From assembly GCA_022826825.1 (NCBI GenBank), contig JAJDUD010000028.1, positions 1 through 64,000 of the forward strand: DNA of 64,000 bases, read 5' to 3'. The first letter of the stretch is position 1, and the number at the start of each line of letters is the position of its first letter. The notes under the pieces are model-generated. The model saw nothing but the letters and a program-made list of their open reading frames with translations, searched no databases and was not told the DNA's origin. Source of the DNA: Acidobacteriota bacterium. GTDB taxonomy: Bacteria > Acidobacteriota > Vicinamibacteria > Marinacidobacterales > Marinacidobacteraceae. Positions 26,022 through 33,461 of the stretch are shown here, piece after piece. The position numbers and the translations under genes are program-made.

Positions 26022-27254
26022 GTGCCGCCCGTGACCGCCGCCCGCCGTCGCCTGCCGTCGCTCGGCAACCTGATGCTGATGGGGATGGGGGTCGGGGTGG
26101 CCGCCGGGATCCTGCTCGGGGAGAGTGCGACCCGCCTCGCGTTCCTCGGCGACATCTTCATCCGGCTGCTCACCCTCGTCGCGGTCCCGCTCGTTTTCTT
26201 CAACCTCATCGGGGCGCTCGCTTCGTCGCAGGCATCCGGAGGGGTCAGCCGGCTGCTGCTCCGGATCGGCGCCTGGTTCGCGCTGACCACGGTGGCGGCG
26301 CACGTCATTTCGCTGACCGTCATCGGGGTGCTGCGTCCGGGTGCGGGGCTCGCGCGTCCGGCGGAGAGCGGCGGCGGAGCCGGGCCCGCCGTCACGCCCG
26401 GTTTCGAGGACTTCCTGTTCACCCTCGTTCCCGACAACGCGCTCGGTGTCTTCGTGGACGACCGGGTCACCGCGGTGGTGGTGCTCGGCCTGATGGTCGG
26501 TTTCGCCACCTGGGGCCTCAGCGGAGAACGGCGCGCCGACGTCACCCGGTTTTTCGCCTCGGGAACCGCCCTCCTGCGCCAGTTGGTCGCCGGCGTCCTG
26601 TGGTTCGGACCCGTCGGAGTCGCGGCGCTCGCCGCGGCGAGCGTGGGCGAGTACGGAAGTTCGATTTTCGGTCCGCTCGGCGTATATATTGCGGCCGTCT
26701 GGATCGCGGATGTCGCGATCTTCGCTCTGTATTTCGCCGCCCTGCGCTTTCTGGCGGCGACTTCCCCGCTGTCGTTCGTCCGGCGGACGGCGACCGTGTG
26801 GACGACCACGGTATCCACCTGCAGCAGCCTCGCGAGTCTCGGCGCTTCGCTGAATGCCGCCGAAAAGATGGGGCTGCCCCGCTCGACCTATGCCCTCACG
26901 CTGCCGCTCGGCGCCCAGTTCAACAAGGACGGCAGCGCCGTGCTGCTGTCCGGAATCGTGCTGTTCACCGCGCAGGCGGTCGGCGTCTCTTTCGGCATGG
27001 GGGAGATCCTGGTCGTGATCGCCCTCGGCGGGCTGCTCTCGGCCGCCGCGCCCGGCGTTCCGAACGGGGGGATCGTGAACCAGTTCCTGCTGCTCAGCGC
27101 CTTCGGCCTTCCCGTGGAAATCGGGGTGCTGGTCGCCGGGGTCTATCGGCTGGTGGACATGCCCACCACCACCGCCAACATCATGGGAGACCTCGTGGGG
27201 ACGATGGTCGTGACCCGCAGGGAAAGGGAGGAATCCGCCGTTGACCCATCCTGA
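26022..27254 (+). CDS. Dicarboxylate/amino acid:cation symporter (DAACS)
   Basis: 410 residues, probably from GTG 26022 (an in-frame ATG 17 codons in is the alternative). Family features: FIRLLTLVAVPLVFFNLIGA near the start, the serine-rich TTTVSTCSSLASLGASLNAA before TM7, PLGAQFNKDGSAV in place of the usual NMDGT sodium/substrate site, and GVPNGGIVNQFLLL with DMPTTTANIMGDLVGTMVV at the end. It imports glutamate/aspartate or C4-dicarboxylates. It overlaps the aminotransferase gene by 14 bases, hinting that the imported amino acid is used by that enzyme. Confidence 0.9.
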   Translation: MPPVTAARRRLPSLGNLMLMGMGVGVAAGILLGESATRLAFLGDIFIRLLTLVAVPLVFFNLIGALASSQASGGVSRLLLRIGAWFALTTVAAHVISLTVIGVLRPGAGLARPAESGGGAGPAVTPGFEDFLFTLVPDNALGVFVDDRVTAVVVLGLMVGFATWGLSGERRADVTRFFASGTALLRQLVAGVLWFGPVGVAALAAASVGEYGSSIFGPLGVYIAAVWIADVAIFALYFAALRFLAATSPLSFVRRTATVWTTTVSTCSSLASLGASLNAAEKMGLPRSTYALTLPLGAQFNKDGSAVLLSGIVLFTAQAVGVSFGMGEILVVIALGGLLSAAAPGVPNGGIVNQFLLLSAFGLPVEIGVLVAGVYRLVDMPTTTANIMGDLVGTMVVTRREREESAVDPS

Positions 27255-28464
27255 ATCCGAATCCATCCGGGCCGCGCGCGACCTCTATCCGGGTGCTCCC
27301 CGACGTCCCTACCTGAACGTAGCGGTGCGCAGCCTGCTCGCCCGCCCCGTACGCGAGGCGTGCGACGGGTACCTCGACGGCGCCATGGAAGGGGGACCCG
27401 ACAAGGACGGGCTCTTCGAGACCGTGGAGCGGGGCCGCGCCCGCTTCGCCCGTTGGATCGGGGCGGACCCGGACGAGGTGGCCTGGACCCGGAACGTCAC
27501 CGACGGCATGAATCTCTTCCTGACGGCCCTCGACTGGCGGGACGGCGACGAGGTGGTGTATTGCCCGGACCTGGAGCACCCGGCGAACGTGCTGCCGTGG
27601 CGGAACCTGGCGCTTCGCCGCGGTGTGACGCTCAAGGCGGTCCCCGCTGACGGAGGACGGTTGCCGTCCGTCCGGATGGCGGAGGCGGTCGGCCCCCGCA
27701 CCCGGGTCATCGCGGCCGCGGCGGTGTCCTATTCGCCGGGCTTCGTCGCCGACCTCGCCCCGCTCAAGGAGGCGCGAGATCGACACGGCGCCTCCCTGGT
27801 GGTCGATGCGGCCCAGTCCGTGGGGGTGCTCCGCACCGACGTGGACCGGATCGGCGCCGACGTGCTGGCCGTGGCGACGCAGAAGTCGCTCTCGGCGTTC
27901 TACGGGACCGGATTCCTCTACTGTCGCCGGGGCGTCGCCGAAGCGCTCAAGCCCGCCGCACTCGGTCGTCACGGAGTGATCTTCAACGCGTCCGAAACCG
28001 CGCTCCCTGACGCGGATATCCCCTACGCGCCGGGCGCGCGCCGTTTCGACCTCGGCAACTACAACTACCTCGGCGCGGTCGCCGCCGACCGGGCGCTCGC
28101 CATGCTGGAGTCGTTCGGGGCGGCGGCGATCGAGGACCGGAGTCTCGGACTGGCGCGGCGGCTGGCCCACGGACTGGCGGAACTCGGCCTGCCGCTGACC
28201 GGGGGCGCGCCGGGCCCCTGGCTCTCCCACATCGTGACCGTCGGAGCACTCGGCCGCCAGGGCGAACGCACGGTGAAGGACCCGGCGCTGGCGGATCTGT
28301 GGGCGCGCCTGAAGGCCGCCGACGTGGTCATGTCGGTGCGCCGTGCGGTGCTGCGCATCTCCTGCTTCATCCACAACGACGAGGCCGACATCGACCGGGT
28401 GCTGGAGGTGGCGCGCGAGTGGCGGCGCGAGACCGCCCCGCCGATCCTCAGCGGAGTGGCCTAG
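27241..28464 (+). CDS. Class V aminotransferase (PLP-dependent)
   Basis: 407 residues from TTG 27241, reading out of frame over the end of the symporter gene. PLP-binding blocks: WTRNVTDGMNLFLTALDW near residue 80, YCPDLEHPANVLPWRNLA, SLVVDAAQSVGVLRTDVD (cofactor Asp), and ATQKSLSAFYGTGFLY with the Schiff-base lysine. RISCFIHNDEADIDRVLEVA is the family's C-terminal signature. The subgroup covers isopenicillin-N-epimerase-like, cysteine-desulfurase-like and other enzymes. The absence of a Cys loop argues against desulfurase. Co-translation with an amino-acid carrier suggests catabolism or epimerisation of the imported compound. Confidence 0.85.
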   Translation: MTHPESESIRAARDLYPGAPRRPYLNVAVRSLLARPVREACDGYLDGAMEGGPDKDGLFETVERGRARFARWIGADPDEVAWTRNVTDGMNLFLTALDWRDGDEVVYCPDLEHPANVLPWRNLALRRGVTLKAVPADGGRLPSVRMAEAVGPRTRVIAAAAVSYSPGFVADLAPLKEARDRHGASLVVDAAQSVGVLRTDVDRIGADVLAVATQKSLSAFYGTGFLYCRRGVAEALKPAALGRHGVIFNASETALPDADIPYAPGARRFDLGNYNYLGAVAADRALAMLESFGAAAIEDRSLGLARRLAHGLAELGLPLTGGAPGPWLSHIVTVGALGRQGERTVKDPALADLWARLKAADVVMSVRRAVLRISCFIHNDEADIDRVLEVAREWRRETAPPILSGVA

Positions 28465-28525
28465 AATTTCCGACCCGCAGTTACCGCCGCCCAGCGGCCC
28501 CCAACGTCTTCAACGGAGCACGATC

Positions 28526-29023
28526 ATGACCCGCATCGCTTCCTTCACGCTCGCCGCGCTCGCCGTTGCCGCGCTGGCCTTCGCCCATCCGCACTTCAAC
28601 AAGACGGTTTCCACCACCATCGGCGAGGTGGACGTCTCCGTCTCCTACAACTCCACCGACGCCAACATGGAACGGGTTGCCGCCGTCGAGGCGGGAACCT
28701 TCGTGAGCCCGCGCGGCCCGCGCCTGAATGTCTCGGCCGACGTGATGGCCGGCGACATGACGATTTCGGCCGGGGAATACACCATCGGCGTCATCAAGGG
28801 CGACGATGGCTCCTGGACGATGGCGCTCCACGAGGGCCGGATCCCGCGGGGCGAGATGCCCGACATGGGCAAGGTCATGAAGCTGGATTCCCGCTATTCC
28901 GATCAGATGGGGACCGCCGATCACATGCTGATCGACATCACCGCGGGCTCGGGCGACTTCGCCGGGAAGCCGGTGCTGACGATCCACTTCGGCAACATGC
29001 ACCTCCAGGCCGCCATCGGATAG
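28526..29023 (+). CDS. Secreted beta-rich protein, DUF2911-like
   Basis: 165 residues from ATG 28526 (preceded by CGGAGCACGATC), with a cleavable signal MTRIASFTLAALAVAALAFA. The mature part begins HPHFNKTVSTTIGEVDVSVS. It contains MTISAGEYTIGVIKGDDGSW, similar in pattern to the 'pAGkYtlftipg-W' block of DUF2911 proteins. The rest is beta-rich, with many Met and Asp residues. No enzymatic residues are evident. It sits 61 bases after the aminotransferase and could be the third gene of that unit. The domain link is weak. Confidence 0.6.
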   Translation: MTRIASFTLAALAVAALAFAHPHFNKTVSTTIGEVDVSVSYNSTDANMERVAAVEAGTFVSPRGPRLNVSADVMAGDMTISAGEYTIGVIKGDDGSWTMALHEGRIPRGEMPDMGKVMKLDSRYSDQMGTADHMLIDITAGSGDFAGKPVLTIHFGNMHLQAAIG

Positions 29024-29059
29024 GTCGGCCGGCCCGTCAGCCGCGCGGCGGGTTTCGCG

Positions 29060-29222
29060 TCACGGTGCGCGCCCGCTTTCCCGCCGCCGCGCCGCCTCCA
29101 GGGCGCGCTCGAAACTGACCAGGCGGCGGATCAGGGCGTTGTAGCGCGAGTGTGCGTCGCCGTCCCCGCCGCGCAGCGCGGCATACTCGTGCCTCGGGAC
29201 ATCGGCGAACCCGCGGTCCGCG
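29060..29222 (-). pseudogene. Coding-like tail in +1 frame after the octaheme cytochrome
   Basis: Directly after the cytochrome stop (CCC TGA C), the +1 frame stays open for 54 codons to a TGA at 29060-29062. About nine of ten of its third positions are G or C, and its protein-like content includes RYNALIRRLVSFERALEAAR. Either the cytochrome once ended here and a one-base change shortened it, or the CCC-UGA-C site permits a low-level +1 shift as in prfB, or this is a fragment of another gene. No good start codon lies in this frame. Confidence 0.4.
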
Positions 29223-31235
29223 TCAGGGTTCGAGCTGGCGGAGCAGGTTCTGCGCTTCCTGGGCGAAGGGATCTTCGGCGGGGACCGAGCGCAGCAGTTC
29301 CCGCGCCTCCGGGATTCGCTGCTGCGAAAGCCGGGTCACCGCCATGAAGAAGCGGATTCCGGGCTGGCTGGAGTCTAGGTTGTAGCTCTGTTCGAACGCC
29401 CTGCTGGCCGCCGCCGAGTTGCCGTCAAGGACATGCAGCCGCCCGATGTTGAGCTGCTGCGGCGCGTCGTCGGCGAAGAAATTCCCCCGGATCGCGTGCA
29501 GGCGCTTCGCGAGTTCGAAGCTCTCCTCGGCTTCTCCCGGAAGCGTGCGGATGCCGAGGTTGAGCAGCGAGATCGCCGCGTTCATCCGGACGGACCGGCG
29601 TTCGTCCTGCACGCGGGCGACCAGGGTGTCCCGGATCTCGGCGGACTCGGTGTTCCCGGTCTCCCCCAGTTTCAGCGACGCAACGGCCCTCACCAGGGGA
29701 TGGGAATCCCCCGACGCGGCGAGCAGGGCGCGGGTCGCCGGCTCGCGGGTCGCCGGATCCGCAAGGTAGCGGCCGAGATGTCCGGCGGCGTTGGCCCGGT
29801 TGAGGGGGCCCTCGCCCTCGTCGGCGGACATGGCGAGCAGGAGGTCGAGCGCCTCCCGGCTCAGTTCGCGCGCGCCGGTGTAGGCCTCGGCCCGCCGTTC
29901 GATCTTCCGGCGGCGCGGGGTCTCTCCCCACCATTCGTCCATCCGCTCGCTCGCCCACTCGGGGCTCTCGGCGGAGTGGCATTCGTTGCAGGCGTTGGGC
30001 ACTCCGTACCGGGCGGTGTTCCGGGGCGACGGGATCGAGATGCTGTGGTCGCGCATCTTGGCCCGGATGCTGGTGACGCTGCGCGGCATGTGGCACTCGA
30101 CGCACGAACTGCCCTCGCTCTCGGCGGGGTGGAAGGTGTGCGCCGTGAGATCGGCGCCGATCGCCTCGTGGCAGCCGGTGCAGAGTCCGTTGTTCGTCGG
30201 AAGGAGCTGTTCGTTCTGCTCGATGTCCGGGCGGTGGGGATCGATGTGGCAGCCCGTGCAGGTCGCGCCCCCCTCCACGAAGCACTCGCTCTGCCAGATG
30301 CCGAGCGTGTTGGTGGAGAACCGCCGGGTCTTTCCGTCCGGGTACCAGGTGGGGTCCTCGGAAGGCTCCTGGGTGTACTCGAGGATCGGGAAGAAGTGGT
30401 CGAAGTAGTTGTCGCCGGCGGCGAACCCGAAGGCCATCTGGTCCCGGAACGAGTGGCACTGCGCGCAGACCATCGAGTTCGTCTCGTGGTCCAGCCGGGT
30501 CTGCTGCACGATGTAACTCTCGGGATCGCCGCCATAGACGTCGAGGTTCATGTACTTGTCCACGTGCCGGCTGCCCGGTCCGTGGCAGCGCTCGCAGGTG
30601 GTGCCGAAGTCGAGCCAGGTGGTGTCGTAGCGGTTCTCGCCCGGACGGAACCCCTTCACCTGGTCGCTCACGTGGCAGCCGAAACAGTTCTTGTTCCAGA
30701 GCTGCACCGGGACGATTCCCTCCGCCTGATCGGGCGCGGCGATCTCGAGGTTGTGGAACCACTCCCGGCGCAGCACGTCCCAGGTGGGCGGCAGCACGAT
30801 GACCCGTCCGTCCTCGAGCGTCGTCAGGTAGTGCTGGATGCGGCGGTTCCCGAGCGTGTAGTCCACCTGGTGCTCGACGGGTTCGCCCGTGAAGAACGGC
30901 TCGGTGATGAAGTACTTGGAGCCCACGCGCCGTATCCGGTACTCCTCGCCGCGGAGCCTGAGGACTTCCTGGGAGAAGTCGCCCTTCACCTGGCCGGGGA
31001 CGGCCGGCTGCACCATCTTGGAGTGACGCGAGGAGGTCCAGTCGTCGTGGGCCTGCTCGTGGCAGGTCAGGCACTCGGCCGAGCCCACCATCATGGCGGG
31101 CTGCTCGGACAGGGGCGGGGGGACCGGCTGCGACGTCTGAGCGAACGCCACTGCGGGCGGCGAGCCGATGGAGGTGGCGAACAGGCCGAGCGCCGCGAGG
31201 GCGGCCGCGCCGGAGCAAGCGACGGTGAACCTCAC
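29223..31235 (-). CDS. Octaheme c-type cytochrome with HEAT/TPR C-terminus
   Basis: 670 residues from GTG 31235, which overlaps the previous stop as GTGA and gives a signal peptide (AALAALGLFATS); the longer frame is read-in. Eight CxxCH haem sites: CLTCH, CFGCH, CERCH, CAQCH, CTGCH, CTGCH, CVECH and CNECH. After the last haem come alpha-helical repeats (GPLNRANAAGHLGRYLADPA, then TPR-like QLNIGRLHVLDGNSAAASRA). A periplasmic electron carrier or reductase; the arrangement resembles the multihaem 'cytochrome c554/c-prime-like plus TPR' proteins of Acidobacteriota and Planctomycetota. The FG-GAP/UnbV neighbour is usually found with it. Redox partner and substrate unknown. Confidence 0.88.
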   Translation of the reverse strand: MRFTVACSGAAALAALGLFATSIGSPPAVAFAQTSQPVPPPLSEQPAMMVGSAECLTCHEQAHDDWTSSRHSKMVQPAVPGQVKGDFSQEVLRLRGEEYRIRRVGSKYFITEPFFTGEPVEHQVDYTLGNRRIQHYLTTLEDGRVIVLPPTWDVLRREWFHNLEIAAPDQAEGIVPVQLWNKNCFGCHVSDQVKGFRPGENRYDTTWLDFGTTCERCHGPGSRHVDKYMNLDVYGGDPESYIVQQTRLDHETNSMVCAQCHSFRDQMAFGFAAGDNYFDHFFPILEYTQEPSEDPTWYPDGKTRRFSTNTLGIWQSECFVEGGATCTGCHIDPHRPDIEQNEQLLPTNNGLCTGCHEAIGADLTAHTFHPAESEGSSCVECHMPRSVTSIRAKMRDHSISIPSPRNTARYGVPNACNECHSAESPEWASERMDEWWGETPRRRKIERRAEAYTGARELSREALDLLLAMSADEGEGPLNRANAAGHLGRYLADPATREPATRALLAASGDSHPLVRAVASLKLGETGNTESAEIRDTLVARVQDERRSVRMNAAISLLNLGIRTLPGEAEESFELAKRLHAIRGNFFADDAPQQLNIGRLHVLDGNSAAASRAFEQSYNLDSSQPGIRFFMAVTRLSQQRIPEARELLRSVPAEDPFAQEAQNLLRQLEP

Positions 31236-32932
31236 GACGGCGGCTCCTCCACGACGTGTATGCGGCGCGCCGCCGGGGCCTCGACCTCGCTCCGGGTTCC
31301 CGAAGGCCAGAGGATTGCGGCGGAGACCGCCCGCCCGGCGGAGCCCAGCCCGAAGACCACCTCGAGCTGGTTCTGCGAGGCGTACCCGGTGGCGCTCTTC
31401 ACGACGCGGGTCTCGGTGCGAGTCATGCCGGCATCCTCGATGGCAACCGTGATCTTCGCACCGATTCCGTCCCGGTTCGAATTTCCTCCCCGGAGCCGGA
31501 ATCCCACCCAGCCGTTCCGCTCGCCGCCGTCGTTCCGGAAAAGGCGCGCCCGGCCGCCGTTCGCGCTGACCGCGAGGTCCGGATCGCCGTCTCCGTCGAT
31601 GTCGCCGAAGGCCGCCCCCCGGGCCACCATGGGTTGTGCGAGATCCGGCGAGGCCGTGGTGACCTCGTCGAAGCCGCCGTCGCCCCGGTTCCGGAAGAGA
31701 TGGGGGGCCTGGCGGTAGCTGACCCGCTGCTGGACGGCGGCGATGTCGTTCTCGACGTGTCCGTTCGCGACGAAGATGTCCTGGCGGCCATCGAGGTCGT
31801 AGTCGAAGAAGAACGCCCCGAACGCCAGGGTGAGAAGACTGTTGCGGCCGATCTCGGATACCGGCGCCTGGTCGATGAAGAAGCCGACGCCCTCGTTGTG
31901 GTAGAGCGAGACCATCTCGTTCGAGAAGTTCCCGATGACGAGGTCGGGCATGCCGTCGCCGTCGTAGTCGGAGGCGTCGATTCCCATGGCGCCCCGGGCC
32001 GCCCCGTTCTCCGCAAAGGCGATTCCGGAGAGCACTCCGGCGTCCTCGAACCGCCCGCCGCCGAGGTTCCGGTAGAGATAGTTGGGCTGGGTGTCGTTCG
32101 CCACCGCGAGGTCGAAGAGCCCGTCGCCGTCGAAGTCGAGGACCGCGACGCCGAGTCCCTTCCCCCGGGGGTTGAAGAGTCCCGCTTCCCGCGTGACGTC
32201 CGTGAACCCGTCCGCCCCGTCGTTCCGGTAGAGGACGGCGCTCGCCCCGTTGTAGGACTCCGGCGTGCAGTAGCTCTTGTTCACCCCGTCGAGGGCGCAG
32301 AAGATGTCCTCCTCGATGGACCATTCCACGTAGTTCAGCAAGAAGAGATCGAGGTCCCCGTCGCGGTCGGCGTCGAGCCAGGTGGCGACGCTCGAAAAGC
32401 CGGGATCCGCGACCGAGGGGGCGTGCGGCGCCTCCCGGAACACCCCGCCGCCGGTGTTCTCGAGCAGGCGGTTCGGTCCGAGGACGGTGAGGTAGAGGTC
32501 CTGGTCCCCGTCGGCGTCGTAGTCGGCGATGGCCACCCCCATGCCGTAGAGCGGGACGTCCAGCCCCGAACCGGTGGTTTTGTCCTCAAAGCTCCCGTCG
32601 CCCCGGTTCAGGTAGAGCGCCGCCGTGGGTTCGGGTTGTGTCCGGTGTCCCGGCCACCTCCGGCTGTTCACGAAGAGGAGATCCTGGTCGCCGTCGCCGT
32701 CGGCATCGAAGAAAGCCACCCCCGAGCCCATCGTCTCCGGCAGGTACTTCTCGCCGAACGCCCCGTTCTCGTGCACGAAGTCGATCCCGGCGGCCTCGGT
32801 CACGTCCACGAAGCGCGGCTCCTGGGCGGCGGCGGTTCCGGCGAGGACAAGCGCCGTCAGCAGAACCCCGGCGCGCGCGGTCGCGCGGAACGGCCGACAC
32901 CCCGGCACGGCCGTCCCCGGGTCAGAGATCAC
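31232..32932 (-). CDS. FG-GAP/VCBS repeat protein with ASPIC/UnbV domain (CRTAC1-like)
   Basis: 566 residues from GTG 32932, with a signal peptide ending TALVLAGTAAAQ. Seven or so FG-GAP propeller blades show DxDxDGxxD calcium loops (FFDADGDGDQDLLFVN, YDADGDQDLYLTV, DFDGDGLFDLAVAN, DYDGDGMPDLVIGN, DYDLDGRQDIFVAN and DIDGDGDPDLAVS). The C-terminal NRDGIGAKITV ... GLGSAGRAVSAAILWPSG segment is the ASPIC/UnbV domain. An exported, Ca-stabilised propeller likely to bind partners or surfaces. It overlaps the octaheme gene by GTGA and its own start overlaps the tiny gene upstream, so the proteins are probably made together. Confidence 0.87.
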   Translation of the reverse strand: MISDPGTAVPGCRPFRATARAGVLLTALVLAGTAAAQEPRFVDVTEAAGIDFVHENGAFGEKYLPETMGSGVAFFDADGDGDQDLLFVNSRRWPGHRTQPEPTAALYLNRGDGSFEDKTTGSGLDVPLYGMGVAIADYDADGDQDLYLTVLGPNRLLENTGGGVFREAPHAPSVADPGFSSVATWLDADRDGDLDLFLLNYVEWSIEEDIFCALDGVNKSYCTPESYNGASAVLYRNDGADGFTDVTREAGLFNPRGKGLGVAVLDFDGDGLFDLAVANDTQPNYLYRNLGGGRFEDAGVLSGIAFAENGAARGAMGIDASDYDGDGMPDLVIGNFSNEMVSLYHNEGVGFFIDQAPVSEIGRNSLLTLAFGAFFFDYDLDGRQDIFVANGHVENDIAAVQQRVSYRQAPHLFRNRGDGGFDEVTTASPDLAQPMVARGAAFGDIDGDGDPDLAVSANGGRARLFRNDGGERNGWVGFRLRGGNSNRDGIGAKITVAIEDAGMTRTETRVVKSATGYASQNQLEVVFGLGSAGRAVSAAILWPSGTRSEVEAPAARRIHVVEEPPS

Positions 32933-33140
32933 GCCAGGCTGTCTGGTCTCCCTTGGTTTCCCATTCGTCCAGCGAGCCCTGGACGGCCGCCAGGTAGTCA
33001 TCCTCCGAGTGATTGCCGGACGGCGCATCCGTTGCGGGATCCTCGTCGGGCCGTGGGCGCGGCGGCGGGCCGTCGTCGCGGTGAGGGGAACTCCCGGGGG
33101 CGGGGAATTCCGATGCGCACCCCTCCCGGGCGCGGCTCAT
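32922..33140 (-). CDS. Small acidic protein in the cytochrome operon
   Basis: 72 residues. The ATG overlaps the stop of the DUF1640-like gene as ATGA, and its stop lies 11 bases inside the FG-GAP gene start; that coupling is the main argument that it is real. The sequence is hydrophilic: a Pro/Arg/Asp-rich low-complexity first half, then EDDYLAAVQGSLDEWETKGD and QTAWRDL. The acidic EW.....AW.DL ending resembles the toxin-binding tail of some small antitoxins, but no toxin is adjacent. No TM segment and no catalytic motif. Confidence 0.5.
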   Translation of the reverse strand: MSRAREGCASEFPAPGSSPHRDDGPPPRPRPDEDPATDAPSGNHSEDDYLAAVQGSLDEWETKGDQTAWRDL

Positions 33141-33382
33141 CCGAAGACCCGCAGAGCGGCGAAGAGCAGTCCGGCGATGGCGAGATTGGCGAGGATGACG
33201 CGGCGCTCACCGGCGGCGATCGCAGCATGGAGTTCGGCCTTGATGGCGGCGAGGTCTGCCCTGGTGGCGAGTTCGGAATCCGAGCGAGTCACCGTCGCGA
33301 CGATGGCCTCCGCCTGTTCGGGCGCGAACCCCGCCGCGGTGAGATTCCGAACGGCGGCGTGGGTGTCGAGGGCGAATGCCAT
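33137..33382 (-). CDS. DUF1640/CCDC90-like small coiled-coil membrane protein
   Basis: 81 residues from the internal ATG at 33382. It begins MAFALDTHAAVRNLTAAGFA and PEQAEAIVATV, the FDTHxxVxxLxxAGFxxxQAEA head of DUF1640-like (CCDC90/MCUR1-related) proteins. A coiled coil (SELATRADLAAIKAELHAAI) and one C-terminal transmembrane helix (VILANLAIAGLLFAALRVF) follow. In bacteria these tail-anchored proteins are frequent near mobile DNA and toxin-antitoxin genes and lack a known role. It heads the operon with the tiny acidic gene, the FG-GAP protein and the octaheme cytochrome, 79 bases after the pentaheme gene. Confidence 0.75.
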   Translation of the reverse strand: MAFALDTHAAVRNLTAAGFAPEQAEAIVATVTRSDSELATRADLAAIKAELHAAIAAGERRVILANLAIAGLLFAALRVFG

Positions 33383-33461
33383 GAGCGGGATTTCTGCGGA
33401 GAGTCTAACTTGAAGATCAGCCCGTCCGGCGGGCATGGATTTCGGGTCGTGAGCGGCCGCC

